DNA of 41,000 nucleotides from Mesostigma viride (GCA_009746045.1 RPFO01000380.1:399847-440846), one strand, 5' to 3'; shown: positions 28,120-39,345, counted from the first letter of the stretch. The notes: generated by a model from the sequence alone, not told the origin. A program made the numbers and translations.

Positions 28120-28433
28120 GATAGACAACAGAAAGTATGGATATTGATGATAGGCAGCAGTGAGCTGCCCTCATGAAAAGTCTGTGTTATTGCTGGTGCA
28201 TCGATACGGCTAAGTGTACATATCTATAAGCATAGCTGGACGCCGTTTATTGGACCACCCAAGAGCACATGCTGGCAGTTAGGCTTGTTTATTTATTACT
28301 TCATGAGAAAAGCCAAATGACGGTTTACGTAGCACTCTGCAGCTGCCCTCAGGTGCATGGGTGGATGGCCTCATGGCCACAGCTGCGATTGAAGCTGCCA
28401 TGCATTTTGGCCCTTCCATTGTAATGGCACCAA
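28120..28433. other. BMT2 3' flank
   Basis: No gene. It ends with TAATGGCACCAA (28422-28433), the left target duplication of the LINE insertion that follows. Confidence 0.6.
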
Positions 28434-28591
28434 TGAGTGATGGAGGCGTTTTGATGAGTAGGGTAGTTAGGATTTTTCTAGACTAGATAGATTAGCGTCA
28501 GGTTAGTTAGATTACGCGGCTCTCTCCACTCCACCATCCATCAAGGAATATGTGCTCCATGATCTCCCAACGGAGGCATGTTATAATTTAA

Positions 28592-28657
28592 CCCGTGTTT
28601 TTTTACAACGCGATACATCGCGTTGTAGGGTTAGAACGCGATGTATCGCGTTGTAAT
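28592..28657 (+). repeat. piggyBac left terminal and subterminal inverted repeats
   Basis: Terminal CCCGTGTTTTTTTA, then a 24-bp palindrome (28604-28627) and a second related palindrome (28635-28652). These are probably transposase binding sites. Confidence 0.85.
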
Positions 28658-28892
28658 CTGACAACTGCCACACCTAATAAACATGCGATTTTTGGTCTGA
28701 AACTTTCAAGACAGGTCAGAAACATCTCATAGAATTCAAGAAAAAATCCTGGTATTTTTGATATTTTTTTTGTGACAGCTGTACACAGAAATGCACCACT
28801 GAAATTGGGTGTTTTTGCACGGTACCGCGCGAAGACGACGGCGATGGCGGCAAACTAATCTGGCCAGTTCCCGCCAGATTTCGTGGTCAGAG

Positions 28893-31344
28893 ATGGTGTT
28901 CGACGTGAATGCTAGGGACAGGGGTTTGCTAGGACGTACTTTACGAGTGCCCACGTCGTATTGGGGCGCTGGCTATGTCGCCAAAGCACAGAAGAAGTAT
29001 AAAACAGACAAGATGACAGGTGTCGTCAAGAAGCTGCTGGCCGGTAGGGGTAGACAGCTAGTGGACTTGTGGAAGGTTTATTTCGCGGCTGACAGGAGCA
29101 CGGAAAAGCTTACGGAATGGCAGGTCTTGCTGTGGTTAGAGACTGAGAATGAGCAGGAGCAGCGCAATGTGCAGCAGCGGATTCAGGCGATAGAAAATGA
29201 ATGCGGCACAGGCGATGCCAGCGATGGTGATGACGGCGCCGGATCAGGTGGGGATGGCGAGGAGGATGGTGATGAGGAGGATGGCGATGATGAGGATGGA
29301 GGTGGCGATGATGTCCAGGAGGAGGAGGAGGAGGAGGAGGAGGAGGAGGAGGAGGAGGAGGAGGGGGAGGAGGAGGAGCTAGAGGAGGAGGAGGAGGAGG
29401 ACGTGCCGACACCTCCTTCCAGTGGCAAAAGGCGTCGTGGGCGCCCTCGCAAATCTGATGAGGAGCGAGCGAAGGTGGCCCGGCCTGCAATCACTGCACC
29501 CGACACAAGCGATGACGAATCTAGTGAGGAAGACACCATGCCGGAATATGGGGATCCCGAGCTGCAGGCGGAGATGGACGAGGCGCCAGTGGCCAGCAAT
29601 GCACGAGACTGGGTCGTCAAGACAGGCGACCAATGGGACGAGAAGGGCGCCGAGGAAGAGGGCGTGACCATCGACGTGCACCCCTGCAACCGGCCAGCCA
29701 AGGCGCAGCACCTGCCCCGGAATTATAAGGACATGGATGCCCTCGGGTGGTTTCATCTGATATGGGAACGCGAGGAGTGGGACAAGATTGCAGAGGCGAC
29801 CAACGCCTATATTGAATGCAAGCAGGGACCTGACAACGTCGGGGACATCACCGCCCATGAGGTGGGCGTGTTTTTCGCACTCCTTGTTGCAAAGGCGTGC
29901 ATTCCGCTGTCCAACGAGGGTGACTACTGGTCAGGGAAGACCCACGGTGCAGTCCAGTTTCCTGACTGGTCAGGCTTCATGCCCAAGGCGCGGTTCTACA
30001 AGATCAAGCACAACCTGCATTTCCGCCGCCACGACGAGCGCCCTACCGACCACAGCTCTCGGGAGGGCAAGCTGTACTTTTGCGACCACCTGGAGGAGAT
30101 GATGAACAACAACATCAAGCATTACTTCCTGCCGGGGTCTTCAGTCGCCATCGATGAGTCGGGGATTGCTATCCGCAACCAGATGTGCAGCATCCGGGTC
30201 TATGACCCCAGCAAGCCCCACTCCTACCACATTCGGATATGGCGGCTCTGCGACTTCGAGACCAAGATTCCCTACCACAGCCAGACCTTCGACAGGATCA
30301 AGGGAGAAGGCGGCATGCGGGCAATCGTCAAGACGCTGTCGGAGACGCTGCCCAGCCCAGGGGATACTGAGATGGCGATCGACCGCCTCTACACGACTGT
30401 GGACACCATGGAGGACCTGCGTGAGATGGGGATCACTGCAGTGGGCACTGTCATGACGTGCCGGGCCAGGAAGTGTGAGCTGGCCAAGGTCAAGCAGCTC
30501 ATGGGCAGCAGGCCCCCGCGGGGCAAGTGGGTGGCTGCCGTGCACAAGCCGACCGGGAAGGCCCTCACCATGTGGCAAGACCGCCAAGCTGTCACCTGCC
30601 TTACCACAGGCATCCTCCCACGCAGCGTGACCATCAGCAGGAGGAAGCTGGGGAAGGGCACGGGGGGGGCACGGGATCGAGGAGGTGCCCTGCCCCGAGG
30701 CCATGCTGCGGTACAACCGCATCTACAAGTGTGTGGACCAGTTTGACTTCCTGCTGACGGGCACGTGGGACATCGAGGGGCAGACCATCTTCCACAAGTG
30801 GTACTGCCGCTGGGCCTTGGGCCTCTTCTCCACGATCGTGCGCATGGCATACTGCCTGCAGAAGCTGGCTCTTGGCAAGGACGCCATGGACCACAAGGTG
30901 TTCATTCTGGCCTTCCACACGCAGCTGCTCAAGAACACATTTGACGGCACCCCCCGGCTTCGCGGCATGGCCGTCCCCACCATCGGTAAGGGGCGTGCTG
31001 GGCGCCACTCCGGCACTCACGGGGTTGGCTCCCTGCTGCGCGACCTCAACCTGCCCACATCCCACTCTGGCATGGTGTGCGTGGTGTGCCGGGTGCGGTC
31101 GATGAAGGCCTGCGCACTGGCCAACACAGACCCACCCAAGCAGGGGGCGCGCACCCGCACCTGGTGCAAGGAGTGCGACCTGGCCATGTGCTCGCCAGAC
31201 TGCTTCAACGACTTCCACAACCCGCTCATCAAGCTCCCCTACATCGACACAGCCCCCGTGGCCAAGAAGCTCCTGGTGGGCGTGGTGCTCACCAGCACCA
31301 GGACGGGGGGCCGCAAGGAATACAAGAAGAAGGCGCAGTCCTAG
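28893..31344 (+). pseudogene. piggyBac transposase, one frameshift
   Basis: From the ATG at 28893 the frame runs to about 30669, then continues one base out of phase to the TAG at 31342-31344 (about 816 residues in all). The N-terminal third is acidic, with a GAG-repeat poly-Glu tract (about 29317-29400) followed by an AT-hook (KRRRGRPRK). The catalytic domain shows AIDESG (first Asp, codon 30153-30155), MAIDRLYTT (second Asp, codon 30381-30383) and RYNRIYKCVDQFD (third Asp, codon 30736-30738, past the break). A C-terminal Cys finger follows (CVVC, CKECDLAMCSPDCF, 31078-31218). The break lies in a run of eight G (30662-30669). If real, the product lacks the third Asp and finger. If a read error, the gene is intact. 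Confidence 0.88.
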
Positions 31345-31880
31345 GCGCTAGGCGCTAGGCTACGGCACGGGTTGGGGATTAATTTATGGTGTCAGCATGC
31401 TTGTATTATACAGGGAGTGTGCACCTGTGATGTATTTCACGTGTATTATCATGTTGACGCACCCTACTTGCAATATTGGTGCTTCCATGGCCTTATTAGG
31501 CCCCCCACCCCATGTGGCATGTTGTGATGTTGGCATGTGCTTCCTACTGCGTTGTACTGCGTTGTAATTGTGATGCATAGGAAAAATAGCTGCAGTGGCC
31601 AAATGGGCCTGGCTTTTGTTTCACAGGCTCTACATATGTTGCACATAGCTCAGGCAAAAGGCACGATTTTTTACTTTATTAATTTCTGAATAAACACGTC
31701 GCTTGTCACCTAGGGTCAAGAAATCGCGGTCATGACCAGACCCCCCTGTATTCATAGCACTGTATCTCTCTATGGAATAGGAATTTGGTAGGTCTGAGTA
31801 GCTCAAAAAAAACTTTGATTTATGGGCTTTCAGGAAAGTATATACATGACCATGAAAAAAAATTTTCCTTAGGTGCTATA

Positions 31881-31938
31881 CGCGTTCTAAAAAAAGCTTA
31901 CAACGCGATATATCGCGTTCTAATTAAAAAAACACGGG
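31881..31938 (-). repeat. piggyBac right terminal and subterminal inverted repeats
   Basis: The outer 14 bp are the exact inverse of the left terminus. One full palindrome lies at 31902-31919 and a half-site (CGCGTTCTA) at 31881-31889, so the right end is asymmetric to the left, as is usual for piggyBac elements. Confidence 0.85.
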
Positions 31939-31966
31939 TTAATTTAATTTAATTTAATGGCACCAA

Positions 31967-32729
31967 ACATTCATTCAATCACTCATTCACGCGCCTCCTT
32001 TGGAAGAGTCAGGGGGTACCGACGTACTCTTGAGTAGGTACCTTTCATCCCTGTTTGATGCACAGCAAGAAGGGGGCACCGGACCCCGCTCTTAATTAGT
32101 TAATCCAATAATTCATTTATAAGCACGTGACTGCGTCACTGGGTGCCAATACAGAGGAAAAGGAACCTTCTTGACCCTTATACATAACGAGAAAGGGGGA
32201 GGGCGCTGTACCTTCTCTCACTGCCACAAGTGGGCAGGCCACAGAGCGCTCTCTAGCTCCACCCCCCTCTTCTCTCGCACCAAACATACTGATGAAAAAA
32301 ACAAAATTCTGCAAAGGGAAAACTTGGTGTGTAGTCTCACCTGAAAGGAGGCAGTTTTTTATGCATGAAACTAGATATGTTGTGCTAGGGACCTCAATTT
32401 GACGTCTTTCTAGTGGGCAAGGCCCAGCTCGAATCGGGCTAGCCAGAGTTGTTTCATCAACCACTATCTTGACTGCATGTAGACCAGGTCTAGACATCAT
32501 CGAAGACTTTGAGCTCCAAGTGCATGGCGTACCAACGGCCTGGGCCGGGCACGGCATTAATATTAAGCCTCGATCGGCCGGCCTCCTTATATAATGGACA
32601 GCCATGCGCACATGAAATTAGCTGGCCGGCCGGGGCCACCATCTTGCCCAGTGCACGCAAGTAACAGCCATGCCCGCAGCAGGCGGCCAGCTAGGCAAAT
32701 TTTGCAGATGAAATTTTCATCGTATTTTA
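31967..32729. other. No recognised gene
   Basis: The region holds one fairly long minus-strand frame (ATG at 32605 to 32117, 162 codons) with no motif I recognise. It lies among retroelement remnants and is more likely repeat-derived than a host gene. Short AT-rich stretches near 32093-32120 resemble a retroelement tail. Confidence 0.4.
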
Positions 32730-33300
32730 GATGGCGTATAGCCCATCATCAAGGCTTTTGATTCTGTCCGGCTCTGGGCGGCTATCTGGGCTGTCCTTGC
32801 ATGCCTGTGCTCGCGTCCCCACTCCCCTGATTACTGTCATTCGCAAGCTGTGATGATCAAGGGGTCGACCACCTCGGCATGCCCACTCAACACGGCATTA
32901 CCCCGCCATGTCCACTGCAGACCGACGCCGCGTCTGGCAGGGTTGCGTCCTGTCGATCACTGTACCTGTTTATAATTGTGGTTGATTATGTTATGTGCCA
33001 GGCACGTGCCCGCTCTGCTCTGCTGGCTGGCCGCACACCTGGCCTAGTGATCAAGAACGAGCTTGGGGAAGGGGGGCCTACCAACAAGAAGAGTTTACTC
33101 GCTGACCTCATTTATGCCGACGACATCACGCTCATTGAGTGAGCCGGCCTGAGTCCGCCCGACTTTGGCTGCAGGACTGCCTGGCGCTCAAGGCTCGTGC
33201 ATGCTGTGCGTTGGTCTAGAAATCAGCCCCAAAACGGACTAACCGGCGGAGGCCATGGCCCTCGGTCTGGCCGGCCCCCCGCCCCCACTCCGCCTGAACA
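32730..33300 (+). pseudogene. LINE reverse transcriptase fragment (catalytic motifs A to C)
   Basis: Broken reading frames spell KAFDSV-like sequence near 32742 (motif A region), GCVLS-like sequence near 32940 and YADDITLIE at 33114-33140 (motif C, the catalytic YADD box). LALKARAC and LEISPKT follow in shifted frames, as expected downstream of YADD in non-LTR reverse transcriptases. Stops and frameshifts interrupt it throughout. It has no ends or tail that I can define. Confidence 0.7.
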
Positions 33301-33329
33301 TCAGACGACACCGCGGTAAATTACCGGCC

Positions 33330-33720
33330 GGCGCCTACTTCAGGCCACTTCAAGCTGCTAGGCAGTTGGCTTCCCGACAGACTGCGAGGACGACATTCAT
33401 GACGACCCGGATAGGCTTGGCACTGTCACCTTTAAGTACCTTGCGGATAAGCTGTCGTTCCGGCCTTAAATGCCGCAAGAAGCTCTCGAGGACTCCCTAC
33501 ACGCTGGACGACGACCTGACCCTGGCACAGCAACAACGGCGACGCGAGCTATGGCCGACGTACCTTCAGAGCTCTCGCGGGCAGAGCGCAGGGGGGAAAC
33601 CGGTATATACTGGAGGGGGGCGGTCATCCACGTTGACCACAAGCCCTGGTATAGTAGGCGCCCCCTGCCACCCCAGCAACCTCAGTCTAGGGAATGTATA
33701 ATGAGTAACGTGTAGAATAG
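33330..33720 (+). pseudogene. LINE ORF1 C-terminal fragment, plus-strand copy
   Basis: Contains DDDLTLAQQQRRRELWPTYL followed by GKPVYTGG. It matches the minus-strand ORF1 copy at 38196-38410 (DDLTLAQQQRRRELWPTYL, QPVYWKGAAIYVGHKPW). The similarity continues to the ORF1 end (AGAATAG near 33715). It follows a reverse transcriptase fragment in the same orientation, the reverse of normal ORF1-ORF2 order, so it is a separate or rearranged piece. Confidence 0.7.
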
Positions 33721-36700
33721 TCAGGCTTAGCCTAGCACGTGACCTACTACGCGCATGTGCGCCCGTGATAATGGCCGCCCCCATGGATGATGCCAAGCCA
33801 TGCCTATCAAGGAGACATTGAACCAGCGCGCAGGCCAGAAATCGGGAGAATCCGAACCATGGTAGCTCGAGCCTGCCGTTATCTTGTCGAGCCTGCCTAT
33901 CAATGGGACTCCCCATGTCCAGATGATGTGCACATTAAGAATTTAGCCATGCAACCTCTGCCTACTACACATCACCTAAAAACGGCCTTTTTTGTTACAT
34001 GGGGTCATATCTCCCACACATTTAGTCAGATCGGGGTGCCTTTCTGGACTTAAGGTCCCCCTAGGACCCTGTTCACATCACATAAATTGGGGGGCCAACT
34101 GACCTATTTTTAGCATCAAACCGTGACGTGGAAAAGTGCAAAAAACGATGTTTTCCAGGCATAAGGAGGCATAGCAGCCACACACAAGTAGTAAATGTAG
34201 TCCAATTCAGCTGGAAATGGTCATGCTTATTAATTTATATCCAAAGACAAAAACCGCCCTTAAGTATGCAATGTAGGACCAAACTATGTGCTATAATTCT
34301 GGCATACATGAGCCAAAACACCGTTTTAGTGCATTATTTTCAAACTTATGAAGCCCCTGCCAGCACATATGCGGCCCAATCATGCCAGAATTCGTCACAT
34401 TAATAGCACAATACTTGAATTTACACTAGAACACAAGTTGGACATATTAGGACCACTGCCGGCCCACTAAAAGTGACGGATGCAAGCAGAAATAGAGCGA
34501 TTTTTGCAAAAATACTCCATATTCTGCGCCATTGTCTTGGAAAACTTTGCATTCTTCACTCAATTATCGTCATGGCTGTCATGGGATTCATATACATGCC
34601 ACTGGGGCTGGATACATTAGCCAACACAGACTAAAAAAGCGATCATCAAGGGATAAAATCACCATCAATCACAGTAGATGCTGGCATTCGGAACAAGCAC
34701 CATAGTGCCTACAAGCCTCAAGAAGGGGAGCTTGGCTGACCAGTCGTGCCTGTCGGCTGACCAGTCTCTTTTCTAAACGGGCCCCGCTCGGCAGCACACA
34801 CAATCTCCTTTGCAGTACTTGGCCCACTCTGCTGGGCACCCCTGCTGTGCGTGTCTTATAGCAGCTAATCCAAATATATATCTGCCAGGTGCCTCTCTGC
34901 TACATGGAAATACAAAGCGCAATCAAGGACAGCAGTGGCTTGGGCTGCTATTCAATTGAGCTCAGCACCTAGCTGCTGTACAACATAATTCTGCATCAGT
35001 GCCTGTCCTAATTGCGCCCCCCCGCCCCCTTGCCATCATCGTCATGCTCATCATAGTCTTTGGAACGTGCACTGAACTCCAACCCTTGGACAGTCCATAG
35101 GTCATTAAGAATCTGTGCATGTAATGCTAGCTCTTCTCAGTTGAACTCATCTACCACCCTCTCATGGTCGTGTCATCTCTCATGTAATCCACCTAGGTTT
35201 ATCGTGGCCACTGATCTTTCAGCCCCTCCTGACATCAAAATCTGGGCAAACACACTGTTGACATCGCCCTTCCGTTTTAGCCTGCATGGCTCCTCATGTT
35301 TACCCTTATCTCATCCCTCAACACACCTATAACTGTCTATTCATCCCCCTTGCATAGGCGGTGCATAACTGCGGCATGATGGGGGCTTGCCAAAAATAGG
35401 TGTAAAATGCATGGGATGGCACGGGGAGGCTCACACTCATCGGTTTACAATCACACTCATGTGCTAACAGTGTCCCTCTCTGCTTTTGACACTGCATGCA
35501 CATGCATTTCCTACCGGCTATATCAAGCCTTTAGTGTGGTTTGGTGCATCAAGAGAAATGGCAGGTCAGCTGAGTGCATCAGACCACATTTGTGTTAAGT
35601 GTACGCTTGCAACGCTGTTTGCCCACCGCATGGAGCTCCCCTTTCGGACAGTGGCGCAAGTAGCACTTACACCTTACTCCCAGCCGCTCACCCTGCCCAT
35701 GCTAGCAACAAGAACAAATGCATGGTCCCCATCCCAACGTAAGGTGCATCACATGGATGGCCCTGCCATCACCTAGCAGTGTGCCACCCCTCTCCACCTC
35801 AACCTACTCTGAAATGCCAGGGCCCCAACAAACCTTTCAAGACATGGCACTCCTCAAAGAAGGCAACCCCTCAAAGAAGGCGAGGCAGTTTAGGTCTAGG
35901 GGGGCTTTGGGTAAGTTAAAAGATGATAGAGTTCACTAACACAGGCCACGGCAACGACAACCTGCCTCACCCGCTGCATCCATACATCACAAGCCATAAA
36001 CTGCACAGCCTCGCATGATTGCCTAAGGGTCACGTGATCCAAGGTGCCCTTCAGGCTCACCCCAGCACACCGGCCCATCCTCACCACCCCACTGGTCATA
36101 GTCATCTACAGTGGCATCAAACTCCTCTAGGACAGAGTGCAGTAAAGGCAACATAGACGTCCTGACACAATTGAATAAGAACGTGGCTGCTACCTACTGC
36201 CCTTAATAAAAAATGTCCATGGCTTGCACAAATACGCATTCAATTCTTCAAGCAAGCATGCTAACACCTTCACAGCACATCCCAAGGTTTATATCCATCG
36301 AGCTTTGTCAACAAGCATGACTTCCTGATGCAAACTTAGCTGTCAAGCTAGGAGGAGGAAAGCTAGGTAAAGAGGTGAGATAGACCCCCCCACAGCACCT
36401 TCCTGCACCAAAACCATGACAATATCATCCAGAGCTTGCTAAATACGTACAGCTAGCCGGTAGCGGGCGACCTTGCAGTCCAGGTTCAGCGCGAACATCT
36501 CGTGTCAGCACCCGGCGGAGATGGCGGACGCGAACCCACAATGCTATAAAAGCGAGTCATAAGACTATTTCGGGGAGCGGTGAACGGCTTGGAACACCGA
36601 AGGTATGCCGCGACAAAAGCCTGAAGTTTTTCTCGGAAATACACGCCTGGATGTGGATTAGGGCACCGTTGTCGTGCTTGTGCTTGCGTTGCGAGCAGGC

Positions 36701-37410
36701 AACCAGTGTTTCTTGCAGTGTCGAGCAGTAACAGATGGTGGCGCGAGAGCAATATGTGACTTTTAAATCATGGCTACACAGCTTACACCTCCGCAGGCAT
36801 GTTGGAACAAGCCCCGCCATGCCGTGAGCCGAAAAAAAGGAAGAAACGCATCAAGCAAGGACGGTCGTAAACGTCACTGAAAACAGCAAAATCTGACCTG
36901 CCGGCAGGTAATGCGACAGCCTGGAAAATGTGATTCGTTTCTCGAAAAACTGATTAGCGCTCGTGAAAGTAGACTTGAAGCCCATTCGGATTCCACCTTT
37001 TGGGAATTGTGAGCTTCCAACAAAAAAGTTTCCCCCACAATTAATAAACATGCATTTTCGCTGCCAATTCCAGATCTGGCCGACACAAAAAATCAGCGTC
37101 TCAGTTTGCGAATTATTTTGACGCATTAACATACGCGAATAATATCTACCATGCATCATCGCAAAGCAGGAGAGTTTACGCGTCGTTTGCATCCATCGCA
37201 GCGACTTAACATGCATAATTGACTTTTGACTGATATTCCGGCGGACATAGGGTCGACAGCCATGCGAGGTGGAATTTTTCTGGTCCCGTCGTCCTCAACG
37301 CGACGCGTTCGCGCCAAAATTCCCAGGATCTCATGTAACCGGACGGACCGATTTTAGGTGATGTGTATAGCTATTATGCAGAGAGTCACTCGATCTCAGC
37401 TGAGAAGCCA
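33721..37410. other. Repeat-rich or decayed DNA without a recognised gene
   Basis: No conserved domain is visible on either strand. The stretch at 34000-36400 has short frames only and looks like old non-coding or decayed transposon sequence. At 36486-37216 the minus strand has several overlapping frames. One is an ATG-started 87-codon frame (36820-36557) beginning with a Cys-rich segment (CLRRCKLC), and another is a 121-codon frame (37216-36851). Neither is recognised, and both may be chance. Confidence 0.35.
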
Positions 37411-37475
37411 TTAATTAATTAATTAATTAGGAACATAACTCCGTTGGGAGTATATGTAGCACATAGCCCTGAGAA
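37411..37475 (-). repeat. LINE-family 3' end with TTAA tail
   Basis: On the minus strand the sequence ends ATGTGCTACATATACTCCC, AACGGAG, then a TTAATTAA tail (TTAATTAATTAATTAA on the plus strand near 37411). It aligns with the 3' ends at 28550-28591 and 40000-40060, including the CTCC-NNNN-GGAG hairpin. Confidence 0.55.
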
Positions 37476-37810
37476 GGGGCATATGGGCCTATAATACATT
37501 CTAAGCTACTTCCTGCAAGGGTGGGAATGTAAACAACACTTGCTCTAGGTGCACCAGGGCACCCGCACCCTCATGGTCTATCACGCTATGCCCGGGTAAG
37601 GGGGGAGCATGCCTGTGAGGGGGAAGATCATCATGGCTATACAAGAGCTATGGCATGGCTTCTCAGCAGAGAGTGACTCCCTGCATGGGCACAACATTAC
37701 TAAATAAGGCTATGCATCGTCTGGAGTGTGGCACATCATAGGCACACATGTACATGATTAAATAAAGCGCGGGGCTTAGCTGGGATAGTGCCTCTAGGAG
37801 GCGTACATGT

Positions 37811-37962
37811 ACATTCTGATCAGACACTCCGCAAAGGTGAAAACCTTTGCGTTCAGTGCCAGGCCGCGGAAAACGCGGAAAACGCGATCTGCAAATGAAT
37901 CCGACCGGAATCGAACTGGGGACCTCTCGCACCAATTTTGCTGACTATAGGACGGACGTCTC
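37811..37962 (-). mobile_element. tRNA-like SINE, minus-strand copy
   Basis: Inverted relative to the neighbouring copy at 37994-38175, with a spacer of about 31 bp rich in ACATGTACAT. It contains the same B-box (AGTTCGATTCC), the CGCGTTTTCCGCGTTTTCCG block and the 3' hairpin CGCAAAGG/CCTTTGCG ending in CTGATCAGAATG. It lacks the first ~40 bp seen in the plus copy. Confidence 0.65.
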
Positions 37963-37993
37963 ATGTACATGTACGTGGCCACATGTACATGGC

Positions 37994-38175
37994 TGTAGGT
38001 GTAAGTTGGCGATGCCATGGTAACCGGAGACGTCCGTCCTATTGTCAGCAAAATTTGGTGCGAGAGGTCCCCAGTTCGATTCAGGTCGGATTCATTTGTA
38101 GATCGCGTTTTCCGCGTTTTCCGCGGCCCGGCACTGAACGCAAAGGTTTTCACCTTTGCGGAGTGTCTGATCAGA
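37994..38175 (+). mobile_element. tRNA-like SINE, plus-strand copy with 11-bp target duplication
   Basis: Starts TGTAGGTGTAAGTTGG and ends CTGATCAGA. It is flanked by ATGTACATGGC at 37983-37993 and 38176-38186. Internal features are TCCGTCC and GGTCGGA segments that could pair like an acceptor stem, an AGTTCGATTC B-box and a 3' hairpin (CGCAAAGG, loop, CCTTTGCG). The tRNA-like part lacks a proper anticodon arm, so it is not a tRNA gene. It is related to the second half of the element at 23297-23788. Confidence 0.65.
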
Positions 38176-38195
38176 ATGTACATGGCCACGGTCTA

Positions 38196-39345
38196 TCTAT
38201 TCTGCACTACTACTGCTGTATTCCCCTAAGCTGGGGCGTCTGGAGTCGCTGGGGCCGCGGGGGGGGGGGGTCGCCTGCCAGGGCTTGTGGCCGACGTAGA
38301 TGGCCGCCCCCTTCCAGTACACCGGCTGCCCCGCCTTGGTCTGCCGGAGCTGGAGGTAGGTCGGCCATAGCTCCCGTCGCCGTTGTTGCTGCGCCAGGGT
38401 CAAGTCGTCATCAAGGGTGAAGAGAGTCTTCTCGAGCCGCTTGCGGCGTCTGAGAAAAGAAATCTTGTCCGCCGGGGTCTTAAAGGTGAGGAGGAGCGGG
38501 GGCGGCCCTGCCTTACCCGCGCGCGGGGAAGGCGGTGGGCAGCCAGCTCTATCTCACCGTTAAGGCCCATGCGACCAAGGATTTCTCTCTCAAACGCACG
38601 CAAAAGCTTCTCGGAATTCTCACCTTCCTCCATCTTGAAGTTCTTGACAATGACGTTGAGGCTGCGCTTGGCGAGCTCGGCCTCCTCGCGGAGGTCAAGC
38701 GTCTGCCGTTGAAGCTGGGCTGCGACGGCGGAGGTGGTGGAGGTGGTATGTTGCTTAAGCATGTCCGCCCAGGTGGTGATGGGAGGAGCATCGCCGGCCA
38801 GGCCAGCCGAGGCTGGCTTGGCGGCAATGTCCTTCACCGCCTGGGCGGTGAGGCCTGCGGTATTCTGCAGAACCTCGATAGCAATGGCGTTGTCCTTAAG
38901 ACACTGGTCGATGTCACGGAGCTGGGCGGTGATGGCGTCGGAGGTGGAGGTGGTGGCGGTGGAGGAGGCGAGGAGGGTGGAGGTGGCGGTGGAGATGGTG
39001 GAGGTGGCGGTGGAGAGGAGGGGGAGCTCGGCAGCCAACGTGCTGCCCATGACCGCCACATCTGCTGCGATGGGGGCCACGTGCTGCTCGAGGGCCTCCT
39101 TGAGGAGTGAGCGGATGGAGGATTCGGTTAAGGTGGTGGTGAGGGGCTTTGGGGGCCAAAGCTCCTCGAGGGAGCGGCCGAGGAGGGAGAAAAGGACGCG
39201 AATCTGAAGGTGGGGGCGGCGGCATTTGAGGATTTGGTCGAAGTTGTGGGTGCGTCTCTGGAAAGCATCGGTGAGGCGGCCCTGATGGAAGAGTTGCTTG
39301 CACATCCCGAGAAGCCATGCCCTAGCCTTAATTGTATCAAGCTCC
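38196..39345 (-). pseudogene. LINE ORF1-like protein, frameshifted
   Basis: On the minus strand the frame starts upstream of 39305 (ARAWLLGMCKQLFHQGRLTD). It runs through a Ser/Thr/Ala helical segment and then NVIVKNFKMEEGENSEKLLR, an RNA-binding-like region resembling L1 ORF1p. Near 38450-38510 the frame shifts, and it continues with TFKTPADK-like sequence, DDLTLAQQQRRRELWPTYL and QPVYWKGAAIYVGHKPW to a stop at 38196. Probably the RNA-chaperone ORF of a LINE. The assignment rests on architecture and on the association with reverse transcriptase fragments. Confidence 0.6.

Larger units (their letters stand above)
28592..31938 (+). mobile_element. piggyBac-superfamily DNA transposon, 3,347 bp
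   Basis: Flanked by TTAA on both sides (28588-28591 and 31939-31942), the piggyBac target duplication. The ends are inverted repeats beginning CCCGTGTTTTTTTA (14 bp identical). Inside the ends are palindromic copies of AACGCGAT-NN-ATCGCGTT: two on the left (28607-28624 within a 24-bp palindrome at 28604-28627, and 28635-28652) and one on the right (31902-31919). The internal gene is a DDE_Tnp_1_7 transposase. Matching ends and a nearly open gene argue for a recent insertion. Confidence 0.93.
28434..31954 (+). mobile_element. 5'-truncated LINE 3' end, interrupted by piggyBac
   Basis: The LINE portion is 28434-28591 plus 31939-31954. It starts within the last codons of ORF2 (GGAGGCGTTTTGATGAGTAG, encoding ..RRRFDE-stop) and runs through the 3'UTR to a TTTAA repeat tail. 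It is flanked by the 12-bp duplication TAATGGCACCAA at 28422-28433 and 31955-31966. A related copy on the opposite strand at 40000-40160 shows the same sequence without the interruption. The 3,347 bp between the two LINE parts is the piggyBac element. Confidence 0.75.

Noticed and set aside
28600-28660. CRISPR-like or clustered palindromic repeats
   Set aside because: The two palindromes are subterminal repeats of the piggyBac element, with a matching copy at the other end. There are no spacers.
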